This document shows positions 44,457 through 53,578 of a DNA stretch of 64,000 nucleotides, in pieces. Position 1 is the stretch's first letter, and the number at the start of each line of letters is the position of its first letter. The DNA lies in the NCBI GenBank assembly GCA_048262255.1, contig JBLXFH010000004.1, positions 62,001 to 126,000 of the forward strand, given 5' to 3'. The notes under the pieces are model-generated. The model saw only the letters and a program-made list of their open reading frames with translations, was not told where the DNA came from and did not search any database. The stretch is from JABMNT01 sp048262255 (GTDB lineage Bacteria > Pseudomonadota > Alphaproteobacteria > Rhodospirillales > Casp-alpha2). Made by a program: the position numbers and the translations under genes.

Positions 44457-45608
44457 ATGGCTGAACATCGACTTGGGATCATTATGCATGGCGTCACTGG
44501 ACGCATGGGCATGAACCAGCATTTAATTCGATCGATCCTGGCGATCCGTGAACAGGGCGGCGTGGTCCTGTCGAATGAAGACCGGGTCATCGTCGACCCA
44601 ATCCTGGTCGGGCGCAATGCCGACAAACTGGAACGCTTGGCGAAAAAGCACAATGTCGAGCGCTGGACCACGGATGTGGATGCGGCGCTGGCTAATAAGG
44701 ACGATCGTCTGTTCTTCGATGCAGCCTCAACCCAGCTGCGCGCTGACCTGCTCAAAAAAGCCATTGATGCCGGTAAGGACATCTACTGCGAAAAGCCGAT
44801 TGCTGAGACTCTTGATGTGGCCATGGATCTGGCGCGTTATGCGAAGGACAAAGGCGCCAAGAACGGCGTTGTTCATGACAAGCTGTCGTTGCCCGGATTG
44901 ATGAAATTGAAAGCTCTGCGCGACAGTGGATTTTTTGGCGAGATTCTCTCTGTGCGCGGCGAGTTCGGTTACTGGGTGTTTGAAGGCGACTGGCAGGAAG
45001 CCCAGCGCCCGAGCTGGAACTACCGTAAAGCCGATGGCGGCGGCATCATTCTCGACATGCTGTGTCACTGGCGCTACGTCATCGACAACACCTTTGCACC
45101 GGTCAAGGCCGTGAGCTGCATGGGCGCCACCCATATCCCGAAACGCGTTGACGAGAACGGCAACGCTTATGTGGCCGACAGCGACGATGCCGCCTATTCG
45201 ACCTTCGAACTGGAAGGCGGCGCCATTGTTCAGATGAACAGCTCCTGGTGTACGCGCGTCAACCGCGACGACCTGCTGACCCTGCATGTGGACGGCACTC
45301 TGGGTTCAGCCGTTGCCGGACTGCATTCATGCAAGACCCAAGCGCGGGTCAATACGCCGAAACCGGTCTGGAACCCGGACGTGCCGCAAACCATGAACTT
45401 CTATGACGATTGGGCCGAAGTGCCAAATAACAAAATCTATGACAACGGCTTCAAAGTGCAATGGGAAGACTTCATTCGCCACCTCTATGAAGACACGCCC
45501 TGGTCCTACGATTTGCTTTCAGGCGCCAAGGGTGTGCAACTGGCACAGCTGGGCCTGCAAAGTTGGGCGGAGCGCCGCTGGATGGACGTACCCGAACTGG
45601 TCCTTTGA
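44457..45608 (+). CDS. Gfo/Idh/MocA-family dehydrogenase
   Basis: 383 residues. NAD(P)-binding Rossmann segment IIMHGVTGRMGMNQHLI, the EKP motif (IYCEKPIAETLD) and the catalytic DxxxH in ILDMLCHWRYVID. A conserved neighbour of DUF993 and sugar-isomerase genes. It likely oxidises a sugar, glycoside or sugar acid at a ring carbon. Good ribosome site (GAAGGGA). Confidence 0.93.
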   Translation: MAEHRLGIIMHGVTGRMGMNQHLIRSILAIREQGGVVLSNEDRVIVDPILVGRNADKLERLAKKHNVERWTTDVDAALANKDDRLFFDAASTQLRADLLKKAIDAGKDIYCEKPIAETLDVAMDLARYAKDKGAKNGVVHDKLSLPGLMKLKALRDSGFFGEILSVRGEFGYWVFEGDWQEAQRPSWNYRKADGGGIILDMLCHWRYVIDNTFAPVKAVSCMGATHIPKRVDENGNAYVADSDDAAYSTFELEGGAIVQMNSSWCTRVNRDDLLTLHVDGTLGSAVAGLHSCKTQARVNTPKPVWNPDVPQTMNFYDDWAEVPNNKIYDNGFKVQWEDFIRHLYEDTPWSYDLLSGAKGVQLAQLGLQSWAERRWMDVPELVL

Positions 45609-45660
45609 TGGCAATTCAGGTAAGACGCAGACAACCACAGAAAAATGACGGAATAGACGC

Positions 45661-46830
45661 ATGGCACAATTAAATCTCCCGACACCCAACGGCGCACTTG
45701 AAACCTACATCACTTCGGAGCCCCGCAATTTTGCGGACAGTATCTCCGGCGGCTTGCCGCGTATTGCGTTTTCGGCGGCGCATGTGGTTAATGACCCGCT
45801 GGCCGATAACGACCCGTGGCTTGATACCGCCATTGACTGGGATGCGACCATCGATTATCGCCGTCATATCTGGAAACTGGGGCTGGGCGTCGCCGAGGCC
45901 ATGGATACGGCACAGCGTGGCATGGGCCTGGACTGGCCGACATCGCTGGAACTGATCAAGCGCTCGGTCGCTGCGTCAAAAGACTTTGATGGTGATGCCT
46001 TGGTTGCCTGCGGGGTGGGGACCGATCACATCACGCCCGATCCGTCGCTCAGCATCGACGACATCATCCGCGCCTATGAAGAGCAGATGGAGGCCGTCGA
46101 GGCGGCGGGTGGCCGGATCATCATGATGGCCAGCCGGGCCCTGGCGGTGACGGCGAAATCGCCGGATGATTACATCAAGGTCTATTCGCGCATTCTGAGT
46201 CAGGTCAAACAACCGGCCATCCTGCACTGGCTGGGTGAGATGTTTGATCCGGCCCTTGAAGGGTATTGGGGCAATAGGGATCACATGGTCGCCATGGAGA
46301 CCTGTCTGGAAGTTCTGCGCGCCAACGCGGCGAAAATTGACGGTATTAAAATCTCGCTGCTTGATGATGAAAAAGAAATCAACATGCGCCGCCGCCTGCC
46401 CGAAGGCGTGATCATGTATACGGGAGATGATTTCAATTATCCGGATCTGATTGCCGGTGATGAAGAGGGCTATTCGCATGCGCTGCTCGGTATTTTTGAC
46501 GCCATCGCACCGGCCGCCAGCGCCGCCCTGCAAGCCATGGCCCGTCAGGATATGGACACTTATCACGACATTATGGCGCCAACGGTTCCCCTGTCGCGCC
46601 ACATGTTCAAGGCGCCAACGCGGTTCTACAAAACCGGCGTTGTCTTCATGGCCTATCTGAATGGTCATCAGAAACATTTCACCATGGTTGGCGGGCAGGA
46701 AAGTGCCCGCTCCCTGCAGCATTTGGCGGAACTGTTCCGCCTGGCCGATAAGGCAGGCCTCGTGCAGGATGCGGACCTGGCGGCGGCGCGCATGAAGGCG
46801 CTGCTGGCCGTGCACGGGATTGACGGCTGA
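45661..46830 (+). CDS. DUF993 protein, dihydrodipicolinate-synthase-like TIM barrel
   Basis: 389 residues, full-length DUF993 family: ISGGLPRIAFSAAHVV, ALVACGVGTDHITPDP, IIMMASRAL, ILHWLGEMFDPALEGYWG and KIDGIKISLLDDEKE, where the Lys may form the Schiff base of class I lyases. Encoded between a dehydrogenase and a sugar isomerase/epimerase, so a retro-aldol or dehydratase step in the same pathway is likely. Substrate not known. Confidence 0.88.
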   Translation: MAQLNLPTPNGALETYITSEPRNFADSISGGLPRIAFSAAHVVNDPLADNDPWLDTAIDWDATIDYRRHIWKLGLGVAEAMDTAQRGMGLDWPTSLELIKRSVAASKDFDGDALVACGVGTDHITPDPSLSIDDIIRAYEEQMEAVEAAGGRIIMMASRALAVTAKSPDDYIKVYSRILSQVKQPAILHWLGEMFDPALEGYWGNRDHMVAMETCLEVLRANAAKIDGIKISLLDDEKEINMRRRLPEGVIMYTGDDFNYPDLIAGDEEGYSHALLGIFDAIAPAASAALQAMARQDMDTYHDIMAPTVPLSRHMFKAPTRFYKTGVVFMAYLNGHQKHFTMVGGQESARSLQHLAELFRLADKAGLVQDADLAAARMKALLAVHGIDG

Positions 46831-46833
46831 GCC

Positions 46834-47673
46834 ATGCGGGATTTTTCAGCCGACACCAAGCTCCTATCGCTGAACGCAGCGACCGTTCGCCAGCGCTGGA
46901 ACCTGAGTGAGATCATTGAGGGCTGCGCCCGTCATGGCATTGGCGGCATTGCTCCCTGGCGCGACCAGATCGCCGAATGCGGTCTCGATAAGGCGGCCAG
47001 ACAAACCAGGGATGCCGGGCTTCGGGTATCCGGCGTTTGCCGGGGCGGTATGTTCCCGGCAAGCACGGCGGAAAAACGCCGGGCCAATATCGAAGACAAC
47101 CTGCGCGCCGTTGACGAGGCGGTGGCGCTGGATGCGGAATGTCTGGTGCTGGTGGTTGGCGGGTTGCCGGAAGGCTCGAAAGATCTGGCTGATGCTCACG
47201 CTCAGGTCGAGGACGGCATTTCCCAGGTTATGGAATACGCCCGGGCGAACGACATGCCTCTGGCCATCGAGCCACTGCATCCCATGTATGCCGCCGACCG
47301 GGCCTGTGTGAACACCCTCAGGCATGCCCTCGATATGTGTGAGCGCATTGGTGACGGTATTGGCGTCGCCATTGATGTTTATCATGTCTGGTGGGACCCG
47401 GAGCTGGAAGCACAGATCATTCGCGCCGGGCAGGGCGGGCGTATCCTTGCTTTCCACGTTTGCGACTGGCTGGTCCCGACCACGGATTTTCTGCTTGATC
47501 GTGGCATGATGGGCGACGGCGTCATCGACATTCCGAAAATCCGGGGCTGGGTTGAGACGGCAGGCTTCAAGGGGCAGTGCGAGGTTGAAATCTTCTCCGC
47601 CGAAAACTGGTGGAAGCGCGACCCGGATGAGGTGCTGAAAGTCTGCATCGAACGACACCAGTCTGTGGTTTAA
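46834..47673 (+). CDS. Sugar phosphate isomerase/epimerase family protein
   Basis: 279 residues, xylose-isomerase-like TIM barrel with the metal-binding residues in LAIEPLHPMY, AIDVYHVWWDP, LAFHVCDW and CEVEIFSAENWW. It starts three bases after the DUF993 stop, so the two are coupled. Likely isomerises or epimerises a keto-sugar intermediate in the same route. Last gene of the TetR-controlled enzyme operon. Confidence 0.91.
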   Translation: MRDFSADTKLLSLNAATVRQRWNLSEIIEGCARHGIGGIAPWRDQIAECGLDKAARQTRDAGLRVSGVCRGGMFPASTAEKRRANIEDNLRAVDEAVALDAECLVLVVGGLPEGSKDLADAHAQVEDGISQVMEYARANDMPLAIEPLHPMYAADRACVNTLRHALDMCERIGDGIGVAIDVYHVWWDPELEAQIIRAGQGGRILAFHVCDWLVPTTDFLLDRGMMGDGVIDIPKIRGWVETAGFKGQCEVEIFSAENWWKRDPDEVLKVCIERHQSVV

Positions 47674-47702
47674 GGCGTTGAGGGCCGATCTTTGGCCTTA
47701 AA
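47669..47702. terminator. Possible terminator after the catabolic operon
   Basis: TTTAAGGC (47669-47676) pairs with GCCTTAAA (47695-47702), with an inner GGCC/TGGCC that can extend the stem. It spans the stop codon of the last operon gene and ends in A-rich sequence, so efficiency is uncertain. Confidence 0.4.
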
Positions 47703-47864
47703 CAGCATGCTGTTCCTGGAATAGGCATTTCAACGCAGCTCAAAACCCTATAATTTTGAAGTTGTTATTACGAACTTCAAAAGCATTGGGGATACCTGTG
47801 TCTCTTCCACACATACGCATGGAAAAAATGGCTGTTTTGGCTCTTTTGCATATGTCTGGTTCTG

Positions 47865-49562
47865 ATGTGCGGACTGACGTTTACTTGGCGCATCCATACA
47901 TTTAAGTCCCTTGAGCCCTTTACCGACCAGATATTTTTTATACAGTGGATCAAGAGATTACATCTGGCAGATCATATATTCCCGCTGAACCCTTCTGGTG
48001 ATAGCTGGCTTCGGGCCCTCATGCATGATGAACAAAGTGTCCTGAATATTTATCTCCGGCAGGTCTACGCAACCCATGCGCATGTTTTCACGGTTTTTAG
48101 CGTAGCGTGGTTTTATTTATGGTCATTTGTTGTCGGCACTGATGTTGATAGTCAGGTCGCCCTCAGCATTGCAACAAATGCTCTTTCACTCTTCGTTCTG
48201 GCTCTCATGCCGTTTTATGTTTTTGCAGATAAAGGGCCTAATCGAGTTCAAACAAGACTTTACGGGATCAGTCTTCTGATCCTTTTACTCAGCATCTTGA
48301 ATCCTTTTATGACTTACTTTTCAGCCATAGGGCCCCATAATTTTGGTGTCTTAAGTTTACTGGTTGCGACAGTTTTTAATGCGCGATGGCTTGCCTCTGG
48401 AGGTTTTGAGTCAAATAGACGCGGATCGTTATGTATGGCTGTGGTGCAGACCATAGCTCTTTATTCATATTATACGAATGTGTTTCTGCTTCCTGTCGGG
48501 ACCTTCCTGGCCATTGCCTTTGCTCAAAACCGGGGCTGGAACTGGAAGAAGCGAAATTGCCTGCTTTATGCGGCATTAATTATTTTGACCATGCTGCCTG
48601 CATTGTTTCTCATGTCTATCGAAGTCTTGAATGTTGTAGGTATACAGAATTCGGAAACCCTGATCTCTACCGGCGGAGCGGTTTTTTATTCTCTTGAAAG
48701 AACGCTAAGTGAATTCGATGATCGCTTCATACGCTGGTTTTCTTTTCATCAAAGTGCACTTCCAGCCGGTGGGTTGTTTATTGCGATTGCCGGACTTGCT
48801 GCTATTTGGAAGTTTGAAAAACTTCCACTTTTTGCCCTGCTGATCTTCGCTCATTTGGGGGCAGCCAGCATTCTAAACGGATTTGGTTATTATCAAAAAA
48901 CAAGCGGGTATGTGGTGCCTTTTTTGATCCTAGGATATTCCTGGCTCGTGGTCAGGGCTTTTGTAACCCTAAGCCAATGCCGGTTTAGCCTGCACTTTGC
49001 GACGGTGCAAAAGCTTGTGTGGGCAATTCCGGTTGTTCTGATCTTTCTGGCTGCAACAGTTGGTATGATTCCAGATCTCCGCAATCACCCCAATTTTCCG
49101 GCGATGTCTTCATTTGTTGTTCAAGGCCATGATAAACGAACCGTCTATCAGGAAATAGATTCGACACTTTCCCCAGGAGACACATTGGTTCCGCCTGTCG
49201 ACACGATTGCCCAGGAATACTGGAGCTATAGCCATCGTGCCGGAAAAGATATTTATGTTTTTCGTCCCTTTGGGACATTGGTGGACAAGCTGCATGCGGG
49301 CAATTTGACATCTTATTTAACGGCCCGAAATTTGTCACCAAAGGGAAAAGGAAATTTTGTATTTCTCGTGGTGACAAATCAGTTCAATTCAAAACTGGTC
49401 GAAGATCTGAACGCTGTATATGGGGAAAATGGTTTTAATATTTCCAGGCAATTATCATTTGAGCACTTAAAGACCTGGGAGACATCGCAATATCCGTCCA
49501 TGCTGACATCCCTCAGCCTATACCGAGCCAATGCGTCCGATGACGCACATCACAATCCGTAG
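47865..49562 (+). CDS. Polytopic membrane protein, possible GT39/PMT-like glycosyltransferase; N-terminus probably frameshifted
   Basis: 565 residues from ATG 47865, with about 9-10 transmembrane helices and a soluble C-terminal domain of about 150 residues. The general shape resembles dolichyl-phosphate-mannose mannosyltransferase-type (ArnT/PMT) enzymes, with an early DQIFF segment; family membership is not certain. Upstream in the same frame is a hydrophobic run (WKKWLFWLFCICLVLMCG) with no start codon. A GTG at 47798 after GGGGA lies one frame away, and losing one A of the A6 run at 47823-47828 would join them. The region is A/T-richer than its neighbours. Confidence 0.7.
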   Translation: MCGLTFTWRIHTFKSLEPFTDQIFFIQWIKRLHLADHIFPLNPSGDSWLRALMHDEQSVLNIYLRQVYATHAHVFTVFSVAWFYLWSFVVGTDVDSQVALSIATNALSLFVLALMPFYVFADKGPNRVQTRLYGISLLILLLSILNPFMTYFSAIGPHNFGVLSLLVATVFNARWLASGGFESNRRGSLCMAVVQTIALYSYYTNVFLLPVGTFLAIAFAQNRGWNWKKRNCLLYAALIILTMLPALFLMSIEVLNVVGIQNSETLISTGGAVFYSLERTLSEFDDRFIRWFSFHQSALPAGGLFIAIAGLAAIWKFEKLPLFALLIFAHLGAASILNGFGYYQKTSGYVVPFLILGYSWLVVRAFVTLSQCRFSLHFATVQKLVWAIPVVLIFLAATVGMIPDLRNHPNFPAMSSFVVQGHDKRTVYQEIDSTLSPGDTLVPPVDTIAQEYWSYSHRAGKDIYVFRPFGTLVDKLHAGNLTSYLTARNLSPKGKGNFVFLVVTNQFNSKLVEDLNAVYGENGFNISRQLSFEHLKTWETSQYPSMLTSLSLYRANASDDAHHNP

Positions 49563-49591
49563 CGCACCTTTTCATAGATGAGTTTTATAAT

Positions 49592-51232
49592 TTAGGTAAG
49601 CGGGCTGGCTGGGAGCGGCGCATATCCAAGGATCATGTCTGCCGCTTTTTCGCCGATCATCAGGGCTCCGGCGTTCAGGTTGGCTGAAGGCATCATCGGC
49701 ATGATTGAGGCATCGGCAACCCGCAAGCCGTCAATGCCATGCACACGCAGTTGGTCATCGACAACAGTATTGGTCTGGTCGGCGGGGCCCATGCGGCAAC
49801 TGCCCATGGGGTGGTAGGCGGTGTTGCCGGTCTGGCGGGCATGGTCGAGAAGTTCCTCGTCACTTTGCTTATCGGCACCCGGCCAGTGCTCTTTTTCCAT
49901 ATAAGGCCGGAACGGATCGCTTTGCAGGATTTGGCGGCTCAGGCGTATGGCGGTCAGCAGCACACGACGGTCTTCCTCTTCTGCCAGATAATTGGCCTGA
50001 ATGTCAGGATAATCAAACGGGTTGGCGGACCGGGCCCGCACATGGCCGGCGCTTTCTGGCCGTTGCTGCCAGCAAGCGACAGTGGCACCGGGGAACGGGT
50101 CGAGGCCCGACTGCACGCCACCGGGATAGCTGGCGGGCGTGAAGGTCAACTGGATATCGCCATGCTCGAGGGCTTCATTGGATTTCCAGAAGCAATAGAC
50201 GAGGGTGGGCGTCAGGGTCAGCGCGCCCTTGCGGAACAGGGCGTAGCGGGCAACCTCTTTGACCAGATTCAGGCCGCGGGTCCGCTCGTTGATGGTCTGC
50301 ATATTCTGGATACGGGCGACGGTGCGCACGGCGTAATGATCGCGGAAATTCTCGCCGACGCCGGGCAGATCATGAACAACTGGCACGCCGATCTCTTTCA
50401 GATGCGCAGCAGCGCCGATCCCTGACAATTGAAGGAGTTGCGGCGAGGCGATGGCTCCGGCACAAAGGATGACTTCCCGGTTGGCTGTAATTGTCTGGTC
50501 CGACGCACTGGCCCCGCCGACTTTCAGGCGTACACCGATGGCGCGTTTGTTCTTGATCAAAACCTGCTGCACATGGGCGTTGGTGATCACCTCGACGTTC
50601 CCGCGTTTCATGGCGGGGTAGAGGAAGCTGCGGGCAGGGCTGACGCGCCGTCCCTTGTGGACGCTACGCTGGGCGTAGGCTATACCTTCCTGAACCCGGC
50701 CATTGTAGTCCTTGTTGCGCGGGATGCCGAGCGATTCTGCCCCATCAATAAAGGCGTCACAGAGCGGGTGCGTCTCATCAATATCGGTGACCGTGAACGG
50801 TCCGCCCTTTCCGTGGAAACCTTCGTCGCCGGAACCCAGCATGTTTTCACTGCGCATGAAGTATGGCAGCACATCTGCATAACCCCAGCCCTGATTGCCC
50901 TTTTGCGCCCAGCTATCGAAGTCCATTCGCTGGCCGCGGTTATAGATATGACCGTTGATGGAACCTGATCCACCGAGCGTCTTGCCACGCGCCTGATTAA
51001 TTTCCCGACCGGCAGTGCCGGCGCTGGGGCTTCCCTTATACATCCAGTTGATCGCCGGGTTTCTGAGCGTATAGAGAACGCCCGCCGGAATGTGTATGAA
51101 CGGGTTTCGGTCCATCGGGCCGGCTTCCAGAACACAAACGCTGAACTTGCCGTTCTCCGAAAGTCGACCGGCAACAACGGAGCCAGAGGAGCCAGCGCCA
51201 ATAATAATATAATCAAACTGTTTAGCAGGCAT
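49592..51232 (-). CDS. GMC-family FAD oxidoreductase (choline/alcohol dehydrogenase type)
   Basis: 546 residues from ATG 51232; an upstream TTG (51253) extends it without homology support. FAD-binding DYIIIGAGSSGSVVAGRLSE at the N-terminus, GGSGSINGHIYNRG, GAIASPQLLQLSGIG, and the C-terminal catalytic segment TAYHPMGSCRMG. Resembles BetA/AlkJ-type dehydrogenases, but no betaine genes are adjacent, so the alcohol substrate is unknown. Confidence 0.93.
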   Translation of the reverse strand: MPAKQFDYIIIGAGSSGSVVAGRLSENGKFSVCVLEAGPMDRNPFIHIPAGVLYTLRNPAINWMYKGSPSAGTAGREINQARGKTLGGSGSINGHIYNRGQRMDFDSWAQKGNQGWGYADVLPYFMRSENMLGSGDEGFHGKGGPFTVTDIDETHPLCDAFIDGAESLGIPRNKDYNGRVQEGIAYAQRSVHKGRRVSPARSFLYPAMKRGNVEVITNAHVQQVLIKNKRAIGVRLKVGGASASDQTITANREVILCAGAIASPQLLQLSGIGAAAHLKEIGVPVVHDLPGVGENFRDHYAVRTVARIQNMQTINERTRGLNLVKEVARYALFRKGALTLTPTLVYCFWKSNEALEHGDIQLTFTPASYPGGVQSGLDPFPGATVACWQQRPESAGHVRARSANPFDYPDIQANYLAEEEDRRVLLTAIRLSRQILQSDPFRPYMEKEHWPGADKQSDEELLDHARQTGNTAYHPMGSCRMGPADQTNTVVDDQLRVHGIDGLRVADASIMPMMPSANLNAGALMIGEKAADMILGYAPLPASPLT

Positions 51233-51353
51233 GGATGGTTCTTTGTCTTTCAATAAATTATGACGGTGGGATTGGTGACGGCTTTAGGATATGACTGAAT
51301 ATGTGAAAATATGAACGTCTGTCTGGAACCGACAACTGTGAGGGAGTGAGGAT

Positions 51354-51842
51354 GTGAACCCGTTATTTGATCAGGCTGGCCGCCTTGGTGCGCTGTTGAA
51401 AGCGCGCGGCGAGACCATTGCCGTTGCTGAATCATCATCCGGTGGGCTGGTGTCGGCCGCTTTGTTGAGCGTAGCCGGGGCGTCGTCTTATTTTCTGGGC
51501 GGTGGTGTGATATACACCCGCGATGCGCGGCGCGAGCTGCTTGGGTTGCCGGAAGAACTTGTGACCATGCCGGGCGCCAATGAAGACTATGCCCGGATAG
51601 CGGCGCGCGCCATGCGCGACAAGTTCGGCTGCACCTGGGGGCTTTGCGAAACGGGCGCAACCGGACCCAGTGGTAACCGCTATGGAAACCCGCCGGGTCA
51701 TGTGGCCATTGCTGTGGTTGGGCCTTTGGAGCGGGCAATGATCCTGCAAACAGGAGATGCGGACCGCCAAGCCAATATGTGGGCGTTCGCTGCGGCGGCC
51801 TTGTCGTTTCTTGAGGAAACACTTAACGAACCACCCGCTTGA
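51354..51842 (+). CDS. CinA C-terminal/PncC-like nicotinamide-nucleotide amidase
   Basis: 162 residues equal to the CinA C-terminal domain alone: AVAESSSGGLVSAALLSVAGASSYFLGGGVIYT and ETGATGPSGNRYGNPPGHV. Such proteins deamidate nicotinamide mononucleotide for NAD recycling. The GTG start follows GAGGGAG. The last 20 bases overlap the convergent phytanoyl-CoA-dioxygenase-like gene. Confidence 0.9.
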   Translation: MNPLFDQAGRLGALLKARGETIAVAESSSGGLVSAALLSVAGASSYFLGGGVIYTRDARRELLGLPEELVTMPGANEDYARIAARAMRDKFGCTWGLCETGATGPSGNRYGNPPGHVAIAVVGPLERAMILQTGDADRQANMWAFAAAALSFLEETLNEPPA

Positions 51843-52737
51843 TCGGTTTCAATCGCTTTAACTGCCTGTGTAGATAAAGATAGCTTGCCGGCGCGAATCG
51901 ATAGGTGGTTTCCTTGATTAGCCCAGCGATGCCCGTCGAAAAATAATTGGGATGAAACTCTGGCGCGGTTCGGTAGGAACCGAGGGAATGGGCCAATCCT
52001 GCGTGCGCGGCAAAAAGGTCGCGGTCTGTCGGGTCAAGGAGAAAGCGTTTCTCGGTGTGTTCGGTCTGAGAGACGGACTCATGCCAGGCGGCAAGCATAT
52101 GACGCGGCTTGCCGGAAAGGTTCGCGCGGCCCCGATGCCAGACATGCGGGTAGCGCATCAAAACGCTGCCCTTTTGCGTATTGATGCGAACAGGCTTGGC
52201 AGCCATTTGCATATCTCTGGGTTCCGGAAAATGAATGTCGGCTTTATGGGATCGGGGGACGAGTTCAATACTGCCGTTCTGCTCGTTGGCATCACCCAGA
52301 GGGATGTTGACGAGCAGTTTATCAAAATCCTTATCGTCGACATCGCTGTGAAAATACTGATCGACGCTGCCGGGCGCATTGGTATTGCCGCCAATGCCGG
52401 TAATGCGCAGACCGGGTCCGAGGACAGCGGACGACAGGGCGCATATGATTTTGTTGGCGAGAACCGATGAATTGGCAAGATGCTCTGAAACGGGTGGAGC
52501 GACGTTGAGATGCCCGATGATCCGGCCACCGGCAAGCCAGGTCGGTTTGGCCGACTTGAAACGCAGCCAGGCTGCATCGAAGTCGTCTTTCAGGGCGTCG
52601 AGATGTGATGTTGCGATGACGTTGTGCAGCACCAGATAACCCTCGGTTTCCAGATAGCCGAGGGCTTTGGAAAAAGAGGACGGACTCAGGTTTTGTGACT
52701 CAAATTCCGATGACGAGAGGGTGATTTCGGCGATCAT
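51823..52737 (-). CDS. Phytanoyl-CoA dioxygenase-family protein
   Basis: 304 residues, Fe(II)/2-oxoglutarate oxygenase of the PhyH type. Iron ligands are predicted in YFHSDVDD (HxD) and in HVWHRGRANLS (distal His, with the Arg for 2-oxoglutarate), and GSIELVPRSHK is a family-typical segment. Substrate unknown. Encoded 8 bases downstream of mgsA and probably cotranscribed with it and the small monooxygenase. Confidence 0.88.
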   Translation of the reverse strand: MIAEITLSSSEFESQNLSPSSFSKALGYLETEGYLVLHNVIATSHLDALKDDFDAAWLRFKSAKPTWLAGGRIIGHLNVAPPVSEHLANSSVLANKIICALSSAVLGPGLRITGIGGNTNAPGSVDQYFHSDVDDKDFDKLLVNIPLGDANEQNGSIELVPRSHKADIHFPEPRDMQMAAKPVRINTQKGSVLMRYPHVWHRGRANLSGKPRHMLAAWHESVSQTEHTEKRFLLDPTDRDLFAAHAGLAHSLGSYRTAPEFHPNYFSTGIAGLIKETTYRFAPASYLYLHRQLKRLKPIKRVVR

Positions 52738-52745
52738 GGAAGGTC

Positions 52746-53186
52746 TTAAACCCCGACCTCGCGTCTGAGATAGCTGGTGGCGTTGAATTGCTGGGGGTCG
52801 TAGGCCTGGGAAAACATCGGGCTTCGGATGATGAAATCGGCAGACGTGCGGTTGCAGGCCATGATTATATTATACAGGGTGGAAAGGCGAATGAGTGCCT
52901 TCACATCCACATCGTGGGGCATGGCAGCCAGCGGGTCGCTGAAGAAGATCAGCGCGTCCAGTTCGCCTTCGGCAATCATCGCACCCAACTGGGCGTCGCC
53001 GCCCAAAGGGCCGCTTTTTAGGGCCGTGACGTCAAGACCGGTTTTTTCCAGAATGGTCCGGCCCGTGGTGCCTGTCGCCCACAACTGATGCGGCTGTAAA
53101 AGGGCCTTGTTGTCGTTCAGCCAGTCGACCATGTCTTTTTTACGGGCATCATGAGCCACCAGACCGATGCGTTTATTTGGCTTCAT
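52746..53186 (-). CDS. mgsA: Methylglyoxal synthase
   Basis: 146 residues close to E. coli MgsA throughout. It converts dihydroxyacetone phosphate to methylglyoxal plus phosphate. Active-site segments are present: ATGTTG, SGPLGGDAQLGAMI with the catalytic Asp, and FFSDPLAAMPHDVDVKAL with the His. The start overlaps the end of the monooxygenase gene by 14 bases. The neighbouring otnKC pathway yields dihydroxyacetone phosphate, which would be its substrate. Confidence 0.94.
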   Translation of the reverse strand: MKPNKRIGLVAHDARKKDMVDWLNDNKALLQPHQLWATGTTGRTILEKTGLDVTALKSGPLGGDAQLGAMIAEGELDALIFFSDPLAAMPHDVDVKALIRLSTLYNIIMACNRTSADFIIRSPMFSQAYDPQQFNATSYLRREVGV

Positions 53187-53469
53187 ATTCCAGTTCCCAT
53201 GCTTTCACAGCTTTCGATTCAACCCAGCCCGCAACCATAGCATCAAACGTCTTGAAGTGTTCAGATTCCAGATGCAGGCCAAAAGCCGCCCGATCCGTAT
53301 AAAGTTCATAGAGGAAGATGGAATTGGGGTCGTCCGGGTCCTTGCAGACATCAAAGCGATAGCAACCCTCTTCTTTGTCTTTTGAAAACTGTGCATTTGC
53401 CTGCATGGCTTCGGCGAATTCGTGAATATGGTCTGGCTTGATCTGGAACATGACGGTGACAACAAACAT
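53173..53469 (-). CDS. Antibiotic biosynthesis monooxygenase-family (YgiN/LsrG-like) protein
   Basis: 98 residues forming one ABM ferredoxin-like domain: MFVVTVMFQIKPDHIHEFAEAM, SKDKEEGCYRFDVCKDPDDP, IFLYELYTDRAAFGLHLESEHF. Family members are quinol monooxygenases or LsrG-type isomerases. AAAGGA precedes ATG 53469. Translationally overlaps mgsA, so a role with methylglyoxal or a triose-derived aldehyde is conceivable. Confidence 0.9.
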   Translation of the reverse strand: MFVVTVMFQIKPDHIHEFAEAMQANAQFSKDKEEGCYRFDVCKDPDDPNSIFLYELYTDRAAFGLHLESEHFKTFDAMVAGWVESKAVKAWELEYEAK

Positions 53470-53578
53470 GGGAGGTCCTTTTGGTTATATGTAGATGAAA
53501 CGACAATATGAAATGGTTCCAATTGAAAGCCGTGGGGTAAGTTGAAATTAAATAGATTAAGGTTTGAAACCTAATTTT

